From an uncultured Pseudomonadota bacterium (GTDB lineage: Bacteria > Bdellovibrionota_B > Oligoflexia > Oligoflexales > Bog-1112), in assembly GCA_937896265.1 (NCBI GenBank), contig CALBMD010000462.1:1-16815 (forward strand): 16,815 bases of DNA, given 5' to 3'. The position numbers and the translations under genes were made by a program. The notes below the pieces were generated by a model that saw only the letters and a list, made by a program, of their open reading frames with translations, searched no databases and was not told the DNA's origin. Shown here in pieces: positions 1 through 6,661 of the stretch (position 1 is the stretch's first letter; each line of letters opens with the position of its first letter).

Positions 1-1
1 T

Positions 2-652
2 AGTGAATTAAATCAAAAAAATGATTATACCCAAACCTATACTCCTGGTGATTTTGAGTCTATGGACCAGAGTGTCCAAAAAATTGTTTCTTCTTTAGGA
101 GTAAAGCCTGCGCCTTTGGCTCATGAATCGCCAGAAAAAGATAATCTTATGGCAAATGAACAGAAGCCACAATTAAAAGATGCTGCTGTGCTTATTGCTG
201 ATAACTTCAAGGTTGTTCGTTACTTCGCCAAGCTATTTAAGTTTTATAATGCGCAGGGTATTAGCTTTTTGGGTAATCAAGAATGGCGTTCAAAGGATTT
301 AGTTGAGCCTTGGGATAGCTTTCTTAGCTCTTCATTTTTTGTTGACTATATTGGGCGTTATTCTGATTTACCAAGTGGTTTTAAATTAGGTCAAAAATTA
401 GATTCTTATCTTGTTACCAACGAAAGCGCTGCTTCCGTTGATACGCAACTTATTGGCTGGCGAGTGGCAACTATTGTTAGGTCGATTTTAAAGAAAAAAT
501 CGTTGCGAAAAGACAATATTACTGACTATATGATGGCTCTCTTTTCTAAAGGGACGGAGAAGGATAAAGTGCCTATTTTTTATCCTGATAAAACTCTGAA
601 ATGGAAGGTCTATGGCTTTGGACTGCACTCAAAAGAAATTTTAATGCTTTAA
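2..652 (+). CDS. Hypothetical protein, 5' end outside window
   Basis: I do not recognise this protein. The first ATG is at 62, but the frame stays open to the left edge and the extra residues (SELNQKNDYTQTYTPGDFES) read like normal coding sequence. There is no convincing ribosome binding site before the ATG at 62 or the next one at 149. The gene therefore most likely begins outside the window. The visible part is soluble, with no membrane segment or cysteine motif. It starts with a polar, probably disordered stretch and continues into a mixed aromatic and charged region (for example NFKVVRYFAKLFKFYNAQG), with a lysine-rich patch ILKKKSLRKD near the C-terminus. It converges with the HDOD gene across 30 bases. 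Existence of the gene is fairly sure; its function is unknown. Confidence 0.7.
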   Translation, partial: SELNQKNDYTQTYTPGDFESMDQSVQKIVSSLGVKPAPLAHESPEKDNLMANEQKPQLKDAAVLIADNFKVVRYFAKLFKFYNAQGISFLGNQEWRSKDLVEPWDSFLSSSFFVDYIGRYSDLPSGFKLGQKLDSYLVTNESAASVDTQLIGWRVATIVRSILKKKSLRKDNITDYMMALFSKGTEKDKVPIFYPDKTLKWKVYGFGLHSKEILML

Positions 653-682
653 GAAATTTTTTACAAAGATAGACCTTATTTT

Positions 683-1705
683 CTAGACCGCTTTTTCCGC
701 TAGAGATTGCATGATTTCATCAATTAATTTCTCTAAATCATACTGATTTAATCCTAGTTTTGTTTGATGCATGCCAAGAAGATTTTTGTCAATTCTTGCT
801 GGTTCAAGACGAACCCAATGAGTAATTTGGTTAGCTAAACAGATGACATCAGTCAATGTTGGAGGACTTTCTTGGCTTGGAGGCTGATGATGGCCAATGC
901 AGGAGTTGCGAACAAAATCAGGAAGACCCCAGAGAGCACAGGCAATCTCGCCAAGAATAGAGTGGTCAATAATATTTTTTTCTTTTTCAACGTTACGCCA
1001 ATCTGTCTGCGTTTTTATGTCAGAAACAATCCTTTGTACTTGATCAACAGATTCTGGGTTACATAAAGCATAAACAAGCTTGCCAATATTGCACAAAGAA
1101 CCAGCTAGAAAGACTTGATCTGCATTTAATGCTGTAGAAAACTTATTGGCGACAATTTCAGCAACACGCGCATTTACGAGAGAATGACCCCAGAAGTCTT
1201 CAGGCGTAAAAAGTGTTGATTTGAAATGAAACTGTTTGAATGAGGCTAGAGTTGCCAATTCTGAAACTGTTGCGCGCCCGACGTATGTTAAGGCATGTTC
1301 TAAGGATTCAATAGGTTTTGCGCGTTGAGATTTCATTTGATTGGCTGCTTTGAGGATATCAGTTGCTAAAAAAGCATTCTCGCGCAAGGCAACAGTAATT
1401 TGATGAGCTGTGGCATTTGGCTCGCTGAGCACAGCTTGTAACCTGGTAACAGAGGAAGGCAGATGAGGTAGTGTTTTGATATTAGGAATGCTGTTAAAGA
1501 CACTGGCTGCTTGATCACTCATCATCTTTTGTGGAGAATACCAAGCAAATTTGCCATTTGGTATGAGAATCGTGGATTCACAGGAACAGTTAAACCAAAG
1601 ATGGCCAGCATCGCACATTCGCCACCGGGATGTATTGCGTAAATAGTCTGCCTCTTTGGCATAGACGCGACCGCAGGTTTTACATGCCTTTGTTTCAAAA
1701 GTCAC
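683..1705 (-). CDS. HDOD domain signalling protein with N-terminal Cys cluster
   Basis: 340 residues, starting at a GTG with a well-placed GAGG upstream (cgcttGAGGtaatctGTG). Residues 1-45 hold a possible metal-binding knuckle: C8xxC11, C31, H35, C40, C42. An HDOD domain follows from about residue 75 to 290: KTLPHLPSSVTRL, the FWGHS histidine (H174), a degenerate core GSLCNIGKL (203-210) where HD enzymes have H-D, then H248 and a terminal HH pair at 272-273. HDOD domains are generally non-catalytic regulatory modules in bacterial signalling, often tied to motility or second-messenger responses. Loss of the His-Asp pair here (C205, N206) supports a non-enzymatic role. The gene lies 15 bases after the chorismate-mutase-like gene, so the two are probably co-transcribed. 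The domain call is firm; its signal and partner are unknown. Confidence 0.85.
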   Translation of the reverse strand: MTFETKACKTCGRVYAKEADYLRNTSRWRMCDAGHLWFNCSCESTILIPNGKFAWYSPQKMMSDQAASVFNSIPNIKTLPHLPSSVTRLQAVLSEPNATAHQITVALRENAFLATDILKAANQMKSQRAKPIESLEHALTYVGRATVSELATLASFKQFHFKSTLFTPEDFWGHSLVNARVAEIVANKFSTALNADQVFLAGSLCNIGKLVYALCNPESVDQVQRIVSDIKTQTDWRNVEKEKNIIDHSILGEIACALWGLPDFVRNSCIGHHQPPSQESPPTLTDVICLANQITHWVRLEPARIDKNLLGMHQTKLGLNQYDLEKLIDEIMQSLAEKAV

Positions 1706-1720
1706 AGATTACCTCAAGCG

Positions 1721-2005
1721 CTAAGATTTTTGCATACGGATGCTCTCTAAACGAATAAATCGTAGCAATTTGCTGGCAAGTCCAAGAGAAATGCCTAAAT
1801 TTTTTGCTTTGGTTAAGAAGATCTCCTCATGTTTAGCTTCTTGAGCAAGATCTTTGATGGGTAGACCGACTTGGTTTTTTAACCTACCGATCTGTTTCAC
1901 TATCTTGAAGCGACCAGCCAGGGCGTGCAAGATCTCTTTGTCCTTTGTGACGATATCTCGCCTAAGGGCTGCCAATTTCCGTTGTGCGACCTTCTCTTTA
2001 TTCAA
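1721..2005 (-). CDS. Chorismate mutase-like protein (AroQ type II fold)
   Basis: 94 residues, starting at a TTG preceded by a strong GAGGAAAG. It aligns by eye with the E. coli chorismate mutase domain (chorismate to prephenate, phenylalanine/tyrosine synthesis). LAALRRDI corresponds to the segment holding Arg11, so R15 matches it. R32 matches Arg28, K43 matches Lys39, D52 matches Asp48, E56 matches Glu52, and S88 and Q92 match Ser84 and Gln88. The exception is Q55, which sits where E. coli has Arg51, a substrate-binding arginine. The protein is a stand-alone domain without prephenate dehydratase or dehydrogenase. No other aromatic amino acid gene is nearby; it sits between an unknown gene and an HDOD gene. 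It may be an active monofunctional mutase or a weakened paralogue with another role. The fold call is good; activity is uncertain. Confidence 0.7.
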   Translation of the reverse strand: MNKEKVAQRKLAALRRDIVTKDKEILHALAGRFKIVKQIGRLKNQVGLPIKDLAQEAKHEEIFLTKAKNLGISLGLASKLLRFIRLESIRMQKS

Positions 2006-2080
2006 CTCTTTCCTCGAATTTTGATTATTTAAGGATAAGAAATAGCCTCAAGAATTGCAAATTAAAATAAGAATAGCAAG

Positions 2081-2512
2081 TCAGGAGGGCTTTTTGACTA
2101 GCTTTAAGGCTGGCACACGGTTCTGTATTGTTTGGGTATTGCTCGCCACCATTTGCTTTGCCATGGCAAAAATTTCGCGACGGCCTGCAGCTACTCCTTC
2201 TTCTCCGAAGAGTTTAGTCGCTTCTTGAGTAATAATTTGTGCTTGGTAGGCAAGAAGCTTTGCTTGATAAGCAAGCTGTGCCTCAAATTCAGCAATATCA
2301 ATATTTTTAGCTTTTAAGCCAATAAATAGATTCTCGCGAATGAGTTCGATTTGGACGCTATGATCTTGATTTGCTAGGATCCAACGTTTTTTACCATGTT
2401 CTGATCTTTCAAAGCTAAGAGTATAAGTTTCTTGGCGATAAGGCTCTCGAAGCGTAAACTCATGTTTTGCCATTAAAAAGAATTTTTCGAAAAATACTAA
2501 TAATGGATACAT
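2081..2512 (-). CDS. Hypothetical protein, helical C-terminal half
   Basis: 143 residues; I do not recognise the family. The ATG at 2512 has AAAGGG six bases upstream. A second in-frame ATG at 2473 (MAKHEFTLREPY) has no ribosome binding site, although the protein from there looks more natural because the first 13 residues are a hydrophobic leader-like run (YPLLVFFEKFFL). Residues 20-66 look like beta strands with many charged residues. Residues 72-125 look like a long helix containing a short duplication AYQAKLLAYQA. The C-terminus is basic. There is no cysteine or metal motif and no clear membrane segment. It is the first gene of a likely three-gene group with the chorismate-mutase-like and HDOD genes, and its 5' leader can fold onto its ribosome binding site. 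Confidence 0.65.
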   Translation of the reverse strand: MYPLLVFFEKFFLMAKHEFTLREPYRQETYTLSFERSEHGKKRWILANQDHSVQIELIRENLFIGLKAKNIDIAEFEAQLAYQAKLLAYQAQIITQEATKLFGEEGVAAGRREIFAMAKQMVASNTQTIQNRVPALKLVKKPS

Positions 2513-2518
2513 ATAATT

Positions 2519-2574
2519 CCCTTTGTTACCCTAGAAATTTGACTCTTAGTAAGCAAAGGCTAGTAAGCAAAGGG
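2519..2574 (-). promoter_or_regulatory. Leader with tandem repeat able to mask the ribosome binding site
   Basis: Read on the minus strand, two copies of a 14-bp unit (fwd 2547-2560 and 2561-2574) give CCCTTTGCTTACTAG followed by CCTTTGCTTACTAAG. Both can pair with CTAGGGTAACAAAGGG (fwd 2519-2534), which contains the AAAGGG ribosome binding site of the gene starting at 2512. The first copy pairs over seven bases (CCCTTTG with CAAAGGG) plus TTAC with GTAA. The second pairs over six plus the same four. The complementarity is seen directly; a regulatory function is inferred. It could equally be a DNA operator with an inverted repeat. Confidence 0.4.
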
Positions 2575-2601
2575 TGTGCCATGTGTAACATTCTGTTGTT
2601 T

Positions 2602-2614
2602 AAGCGAAATTATA
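2602..2614 (-). promoter_or_regulatory. Possible promoter -10 for the 2081-2512 gene
   Basis: The minus strand carries a perfect TATAAT (fwd ATTATA at 2609-2614), which would start a transcript near 2602 and give a leader of about 90 bases containing the tandem repeat. No good -35 hexamer lies 16-18 bases upstream (the sequence there is ATATAG-like), so the call is weak. Confidence 0.3.
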
Positions 2615-2637
2615 TCTTTGAATAAGGGAAGCTATAT

Positions 2638-2681
2638 AAAAAATAGGCAAGTGACTAATCTTTTGACATTTTATGTTGCCT
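2638..2681 (-). terminator. Possible terminator after the histidine kinase gene
   Basis: Immediately past the kinase stop codon the minus strand reads AGGCAA, 25 bases, TTGCCT, then A and six T. The arms are fwd 2676-2681 and 2645-2650. The stem is only six pairs and the loop is large, so this is a modest candidate for ending the tig-clpP-clpX-lon-kinase unit. Confidence 0.35.
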
Positions 2682-2684
2682 GGC

Positions 2685-3809
2685 CTAGTCCTCTATAAGA
2701 GGCAGAGATATCGTGAAGCGAGTGCCGTGATTGAGTTTACTATCTACTTCCAAGGTGCCGCCAAGTTCTTTAGCTATGCTATAGCAAATAGATAGCCCCA
2801 GCCCGGTTCCCATACCTGGTTCTTTTGTTGTAAAAAAAGGGTCAAATATTTTAGCTAAATAAGCCTTTTCAATCCCTATGCCTGTATCTTCAATAATCCA
2901 AACGCCCCACTTTTTGGGGCCTTTTTGATGGGCTTTGCAAGACAAAGAGAGAACGCCGCCATCTGGCATGGCGTGAAAGGCATTTTGAATGAGATTTAGA
3001 AATAGTTGAATAAGGGAATTGCGCTCGCCAAGTACAGATCCGCCAAAATTTACCCATTTTTCTTTGATTTTAATTTTGTTTGATTCTTTAGCAACGCAGG
3101 CAAACCGTAGCGCACTTCGTGCGGCTTCGGTGACATCTACAGGGATTTTTTTAATTGTTGTTGTTGTTGGTTGGCTGCGCGCAAAGTCAAGAAGACGGGT
3201 TACAATCTCCTTGCAACGCTGAGTAGCTGCTTCAATTTCAACAACATCTTGATAGTGTCTGCTTTTGGGGTCCATGTCGCGTAGTAGAAGCTGCGAAAAG
3301 ATTAAGATACCACCTAATGGATTATTAATTTCATGGGCAACACCGCCTGCTAAAAGCCCGATGGAGGCTAATTTTTCACTCTGAAGCAAGTTTTTTTGGA
3401 GCGCTTTTGCTTCAGTACGGTCACGATAGATAGAAACAACACCTTCAAGCTTATTGTCTTCTTGGTTAAATACAGGCTGGGCATTGACCTCAAAGTAATA
3501 TTTGGAACGGACATCATCGAGGTTAAATGATATGGGGCTCTTTGTGGCTGCTACTTTTTTCATAAGGCAGTTAGGGCAAGGACTGGTTCGGTCTGCAAAT
3601 ACTTGATAACATTTTTTACCAATAATCGATCTTACGTCTTGGGTCCCTGAAAAGCGAGCCATCGCTTTGTTCGCCTTGATAATCTTATACTGCAAGGAGA
3701 CGATAGCTAAAGGATCAATAAGAGCGTCAATGGTAGCAACCCACTGCTTCTTAAGACCTTCAATGAAGGAAAGAAGCTGGGTTGGTGATTTTGGGGGTGC
3801 TTTTGCCAT
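2685..3809 (-). CDS. Cytoplasmic PAS sensor histidine kinase
   Basis: 374 residues with no membrane segment. A PAS domain spans about residues 22-132 and contains a cysteine set C67, C78, C81 (GKKCYQVF then PCPNC), a pattern known in PAS domains of bacterial kinases and possibly metal- or redox-responsive. A HisKA domain follows with the phospho-accepting H159 in GGVAHEINNPLGG. The HATPase_c domain has the N box LNLIQNAFHAM (N272, N276), the G1 box DTGIG (308-312), FDPFF (323-327) and the G2 box GMGTGLGLS (332-340). All catalytic boxes are intact. No receiver domain or response regulator gene is in the window, so it is an orphan kinase here. Its ATG lies four bases after the lon stop and has no recognisable ribosome binding site, which suggests translational coupling to lon. 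Confidence 0.93.
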   Translation of the reverse strand: MAKAPPKSPTQLLSFIEGLKKQWVATIDALIDPLAIVSLQYKIIKANKAMARFSGTQDVRSIIGKKCYQVFADRTSPCPNCLMKKVAATKSPISFNLDDVRSKYYFEVNAQPVFNQEDNKLEGVVSIYRDRTEAKALQKNLLQSEKLASIGLLAGGVAHEINNPLGGILIFSQLLLRDMDPKSRHYQDVVEIEAATQRCKEIVTRLLDFARSQPTTTTIKKIPVDVTEAARSALRFACVAKESNKIKIKEKWVNFGGSVLGERNSLIQLFLNLIQNAFHAMPDGGVLSLSCKAHQKGPKKWGVWIIEDTGIGIEKAYLAKIFDPFFTTKEPGMGTGLGLSICYSIAKELGGTLEVDSKLNHGTRFTISLPLIED

Positions 3810-3813
3810 TAGG

Positions 3814-6390
3814 TTAGTTCGGCAGAGCTATAAGATTGTCCTTTGCCATGCCTTTGGTGATTTTGGAGAGTTTGACAAATAATTCGTCTTCTTCAGGCTT
3901 CTCATTTTTCTCCCAAACTAGGGCATGCATTAACACCTCATCCATGTGTTCGACAGGAATGAATTCGACATTTTTGCGTACTGATTTGGGAATGTCAGAG
4001 AGGTCTTTTATATTGTCTCGAGGAAAGATAATTTTTGTAATACCGCCCCTATGTGCAGCCAAGCTTTTTTCTTTGAGACCACCAATTGGTAGCGCTCGCC
4101 CGCGCAAGGTAATCTCCCCTGTCATTGCTACATGGCGATTGATAGGTCGGTGTGTAAGAGCGCTTGTTAAAGCTGTTGCCATGCATAAGCCTGCTGATGG
4201 GCCATCTTTTGGGATAGCGCCTTCTGGCACATGAATATGAATATCAATTTTTTGGTAAAAATCTTCTTCAAGACCCAAAAAGCCAGCCCTTGAGCGTACA
4301 TAGCTTAATGCAGCTTGTGCTGACTCTTGCATGACGTCACCTAGCTTACCTGTAATAGTCAACTTGCCTTTACCTGGTAGAATAGTGACTTCAATCATCA
4401 AGAGTTCACCGCCAGAAGAAGTCCATGCAAGCCCTGTGCAAAGTCCCACTTCATCCTTGTCGTTTTGAAGTCCCACGCGAAATCTTCTTGGTCCAAGATA
4501 GCGATTTACAGATTTTGAACCAATGAGTTCACTAATCTTAAATTCGCCTGTTTTCAGCTGTGGGAATAAATCAGAGATCAGCGCCTCTTTAGCTTGATTC
4601 TCGGGGGCGTCCTCTACCTTGCTTAGCTGATCAAGTTTATTTTCTAACTCTTTTGGTGAGACGTGAGGTGAAAGCTTTTTCATGTGACGTCTAGTGACTT
4701 TTCGCATGATAGAGGCAATTTCTCGCTCAAGATTGCGCACTCCAGACTCTCTGGTATAGTAATGCGTCAGTTCGCGAATAGCTTTGGGATGAAAACGGAT
4801 ATCTTGCTCAGCAAGGCCATTTTCTTTGATTTGCTTAGGTATCAAATACTTTTGGGCGATCTGTATCTTTTCATCCTCAGTATACCCGGCAATAGTGAGG
4901 ACTTCCATGCGGTCTAGCAGCGGATGAGGAATGCCATCTAAAGAGTTTGCTGTGGCAAAGAAAAGACATTTAGATAGATCAAAATCAAGGTCGAGATAGT
5001 GATCATTAAAAGTATGGTTTTGTTCAGGGTCTAGAACTTCAAGCAGCGCTGCTGAAGGGTCACCACGAAAATCTTTACTTATTTTATCAACTTCATCAAG
5101 AAGAATCACTGGGTTGGCGCTTGCTACCTTTTTTAGCGCCATAATAATTTTTCCAGGCATGGAGCCAATATAAGTTTTTCGGTGACCACGGATTTCTGCT
5201 TGGTCTCGCACCCCCCCTAGAGCGATACGGACAAACCGGCGGCCAAGTGATTCGGCAACGCTCTTAGCTAAAGATGTTTTACCGACCCCTGGAGGTCCAA
5301 CAAGGCATAATATCGGTCCTTTGAGGGTTTCAGAAATGTTACGGATTGAAAGATATTCCAAGATACGATCTTTGACCTTATCAAGGCCATAGTGGTCGCG
5401 ATTTAAAATAGTCTCGGCATAGTTGATGTTGCTTATGTCAGAGGTGAATTCTTTCCAAGGCAGAGATAAAACGGTTTCAATATAGTTTCTAACAACGGTG
5501 GCCTCAGCAGACATTGGAGCCATAAACTTGAGCTTTTTAATTTCTTTTGTAATTTTATCTCGAGCTTCGTCAGACAGGGCTTTCTTTTTTGCTAATGTTT
5601 CCATTTCAGCAATTTCAGAGCGAGCGTCATCTTTGTCGCCTAACTCTTTTTGAATCGCAGCCATTTGCTCATTTAGATAGTATTCTTTTTGCGTTTTTTC
5701 CATCTGTCGTTTGACGCGAGCGCGGATTTTTTTCTCCACCCGCATAATTTCAATTTCAGACTGAATAAAGCCATAGAGATCTTCAAGACGTTTGCGTGGG
5801 TTTGTTTCTTCTAGCAGCTTTTGTTTATCTTGCAGTTTGAGGTTTGACAGATGAGCCACAAGGGTGTCAGCAAGTTTGGATTCGTTCTCAATCTGAGAGA
5901 TTGATAAAAGCATCTCAGGAGGTATCCGCTTGTTGAGGCGCACATAGTTGTCAAAAGACATTTTTACTGTACGTGTAAGCGCTTCATTTTCTAAATCAGT
6001 GACTTCTTCATCAGGTAAAGCTGTAGCTTCGACGCTAAAAAACTCATCAGATTGTATATACTTATCGATGCGAGCTCGAATTTGACCCTCGACTAGGACT
6101 TTTACAGTACCGTCAGGTAGTCTAAGCATTTGTAGAATGTTGGAGATTGTTCCAACTTTGTAGATCTCATCAGGGGTCGGGTCATTGGTTTTTGCCTTAG
6201 TTTGGGCAGCCAGAAGAATCTCTTTGCTACCAGCCATCGCATGTTCTAACGCCAAGATCGATTTGTCACGCCCTACAAAGAGCGGTACCACCGTCGAGGG
6301 AAAGACTAGGATGTCACGAAGGGGTAACAAGGGGAGTCTTACAGGTGTCTCTTTGCTGTAAACCTTTTTGGGGGAATGATCATCAGCCAC
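3814..6390 (-). CDS. lon: ATP-dependent protease Lon (LonA type)
   Basis: 858 residues. Lon is a cytoplasmic AAA+ protease that degrades misfolded and regulatory proteins. The LON substrate-binding domain begins at about residue 17 (RLPLLPLRDILVFP) and is followed by a coiled-coil region to about 300. The AAA+ module has Walker A GPPGVGKT (365-372) and Walker B VILLDEVDK (428-436). The protease domain carries the Ser-Lys dyad: S732 in PKDGPSAG and K775 in GGLKEKSLAAHRGG. It is longer than the 784 residues of E. coli Lon, partly through a linker around 570-605 and a charged C-terminal tail after about 825. The GTG start is supported by GAGGTG upstream. It lies 269 bases downstream of clpX, so it may have its own promoter; the best candidate I see is TAGTTA-17-TAATAT on the minus strand near 6440-6475, which is weak. 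Confidence 0.98.
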   Translation of the reverse strand: MADDHSPKKVYSKETPVRLPLLPLRDILVFPSTVVPLFVGRDKSILALEHAMAGSKEILLAAQTKAKTNDPTPDEIYKVGTISNILQMLRLPDGTVKVLVEGQIRARIDKYIQSDEFFSVEATALPDEEVTDLENEALTRTVKMSFDNYVRLNKRIPPEMLLSISQIENESKLADTLVAHLSNLKLQDKQKLLEETNPRKRLEDLYGFIQSEIEIMRVEKKIRARVKRQMEKTQKEYYLNEQMAAIQKELGDKDDARSEIAEMETLAKKKALSDEARDKITKEIKKLKFMAPMSAEATVVRNYIETVLSLPWKEFTSDISNINYAETILNRDHYGLDKVKDRILEYLSIRNISETLKGPILCLVGPPGVGKTSLAKSVAESLGRRFVRIALGGVRDQAEIRGHRKTYIGSMPGKIIMALKKVASANPVILLDEVDKISKDFRGDPSAALLEVLDPEQNHTFNDHYLDLDFDLSKCLFFATANSLDGIPHPLLDRMEVLTIAGYTEDEKIQIAQKYLIPKQIKENGLAEQDIRFHPKAIRELTHYYTRESGVRNLEREIASIMRKVTRRHMKKLSPHVSPKELENKLDQLSKVEDAPENQAKEALISDLFPQLKTGEFKISELIGSKSVNRYLGPRRFRVGLQNDKDEVGLCTGLAWTSSGGELLMIEVTILPGKGKLTITGKLGDVMQESAQAALSYVRSRAGFLGLEEDFYQKIDIHIHVPEGAIPKDGPSAGLCMATALTSALTHRPINRHVAMTGEITLRGRALPIGGLKEKSLAAHRGGITKIIFPRDNIKDLSDIPKSVRKNVEFIPVEHMDEVLMHALVWEKNEKPEEDELFVKLSKITKGMAKDNLIALPN

Positions 6391-6641
6391 CGCAGCACCT
6401 CATTTTCTCAGAAGACGACTGTTATTTTTTATTGTGGTCTTTTAATATTAGTTTAACTGAAAGGTTCTAACTAGGCGAGGGCAAGGAATAGCTAAAAAAA
6501 GCAGCAAAAGTTGCCTGTGGTCTAATAAGCTGCAAACAAAATCCAGTTGAGGACCAGTTTAGTAATAACCAAAAAATTTTTTTAAAAGAGTGCGCAAACA
6601 TTTTGCCTAGATGGCGAGGTGAGCTAGCAAGAGTGGGCGTG

Positions 6642-6661
6642 CAAAAAGGCCTGCAGGGCCT
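6642..6661 (-). terminator. Short hairpin plus T-run at the clpX stop
   Basis: On the minus strand, starting within the clpX stop codon, AGGCC-CTGCA-GGCCT is followed directly by TTTT. The five-pair stem is GC-rich but short, so it could act as a weak or partial terminator between clpX and lon. This would separate the Clp genes from lon in expression level. Confidence 0.4.

Noticed and set aside
682..704. TCTAG/CTAGA inverted repeat near the HDOD stop as a bidirectional terminator
   Set aside because: The stem is only five pairs with a long loop and lies within the HDOD coding end, without a following T-run on the minus strand.
3667..4917. Several plus-strand open frames opposite lon and the kinase
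   Set aside because: They are shadows of strongly conserved minus-strand coding sequence, with no ribosome binding sites or family features.
6391..6640. Heat-shock style regulation (CIRCE repeat or sigma32-like promoter) upstream of lon
   Set aside because: I looked for TTAGCACTC/GAGTGCTAA arms and for CTTGAA with CCCCAT boxes and found none.
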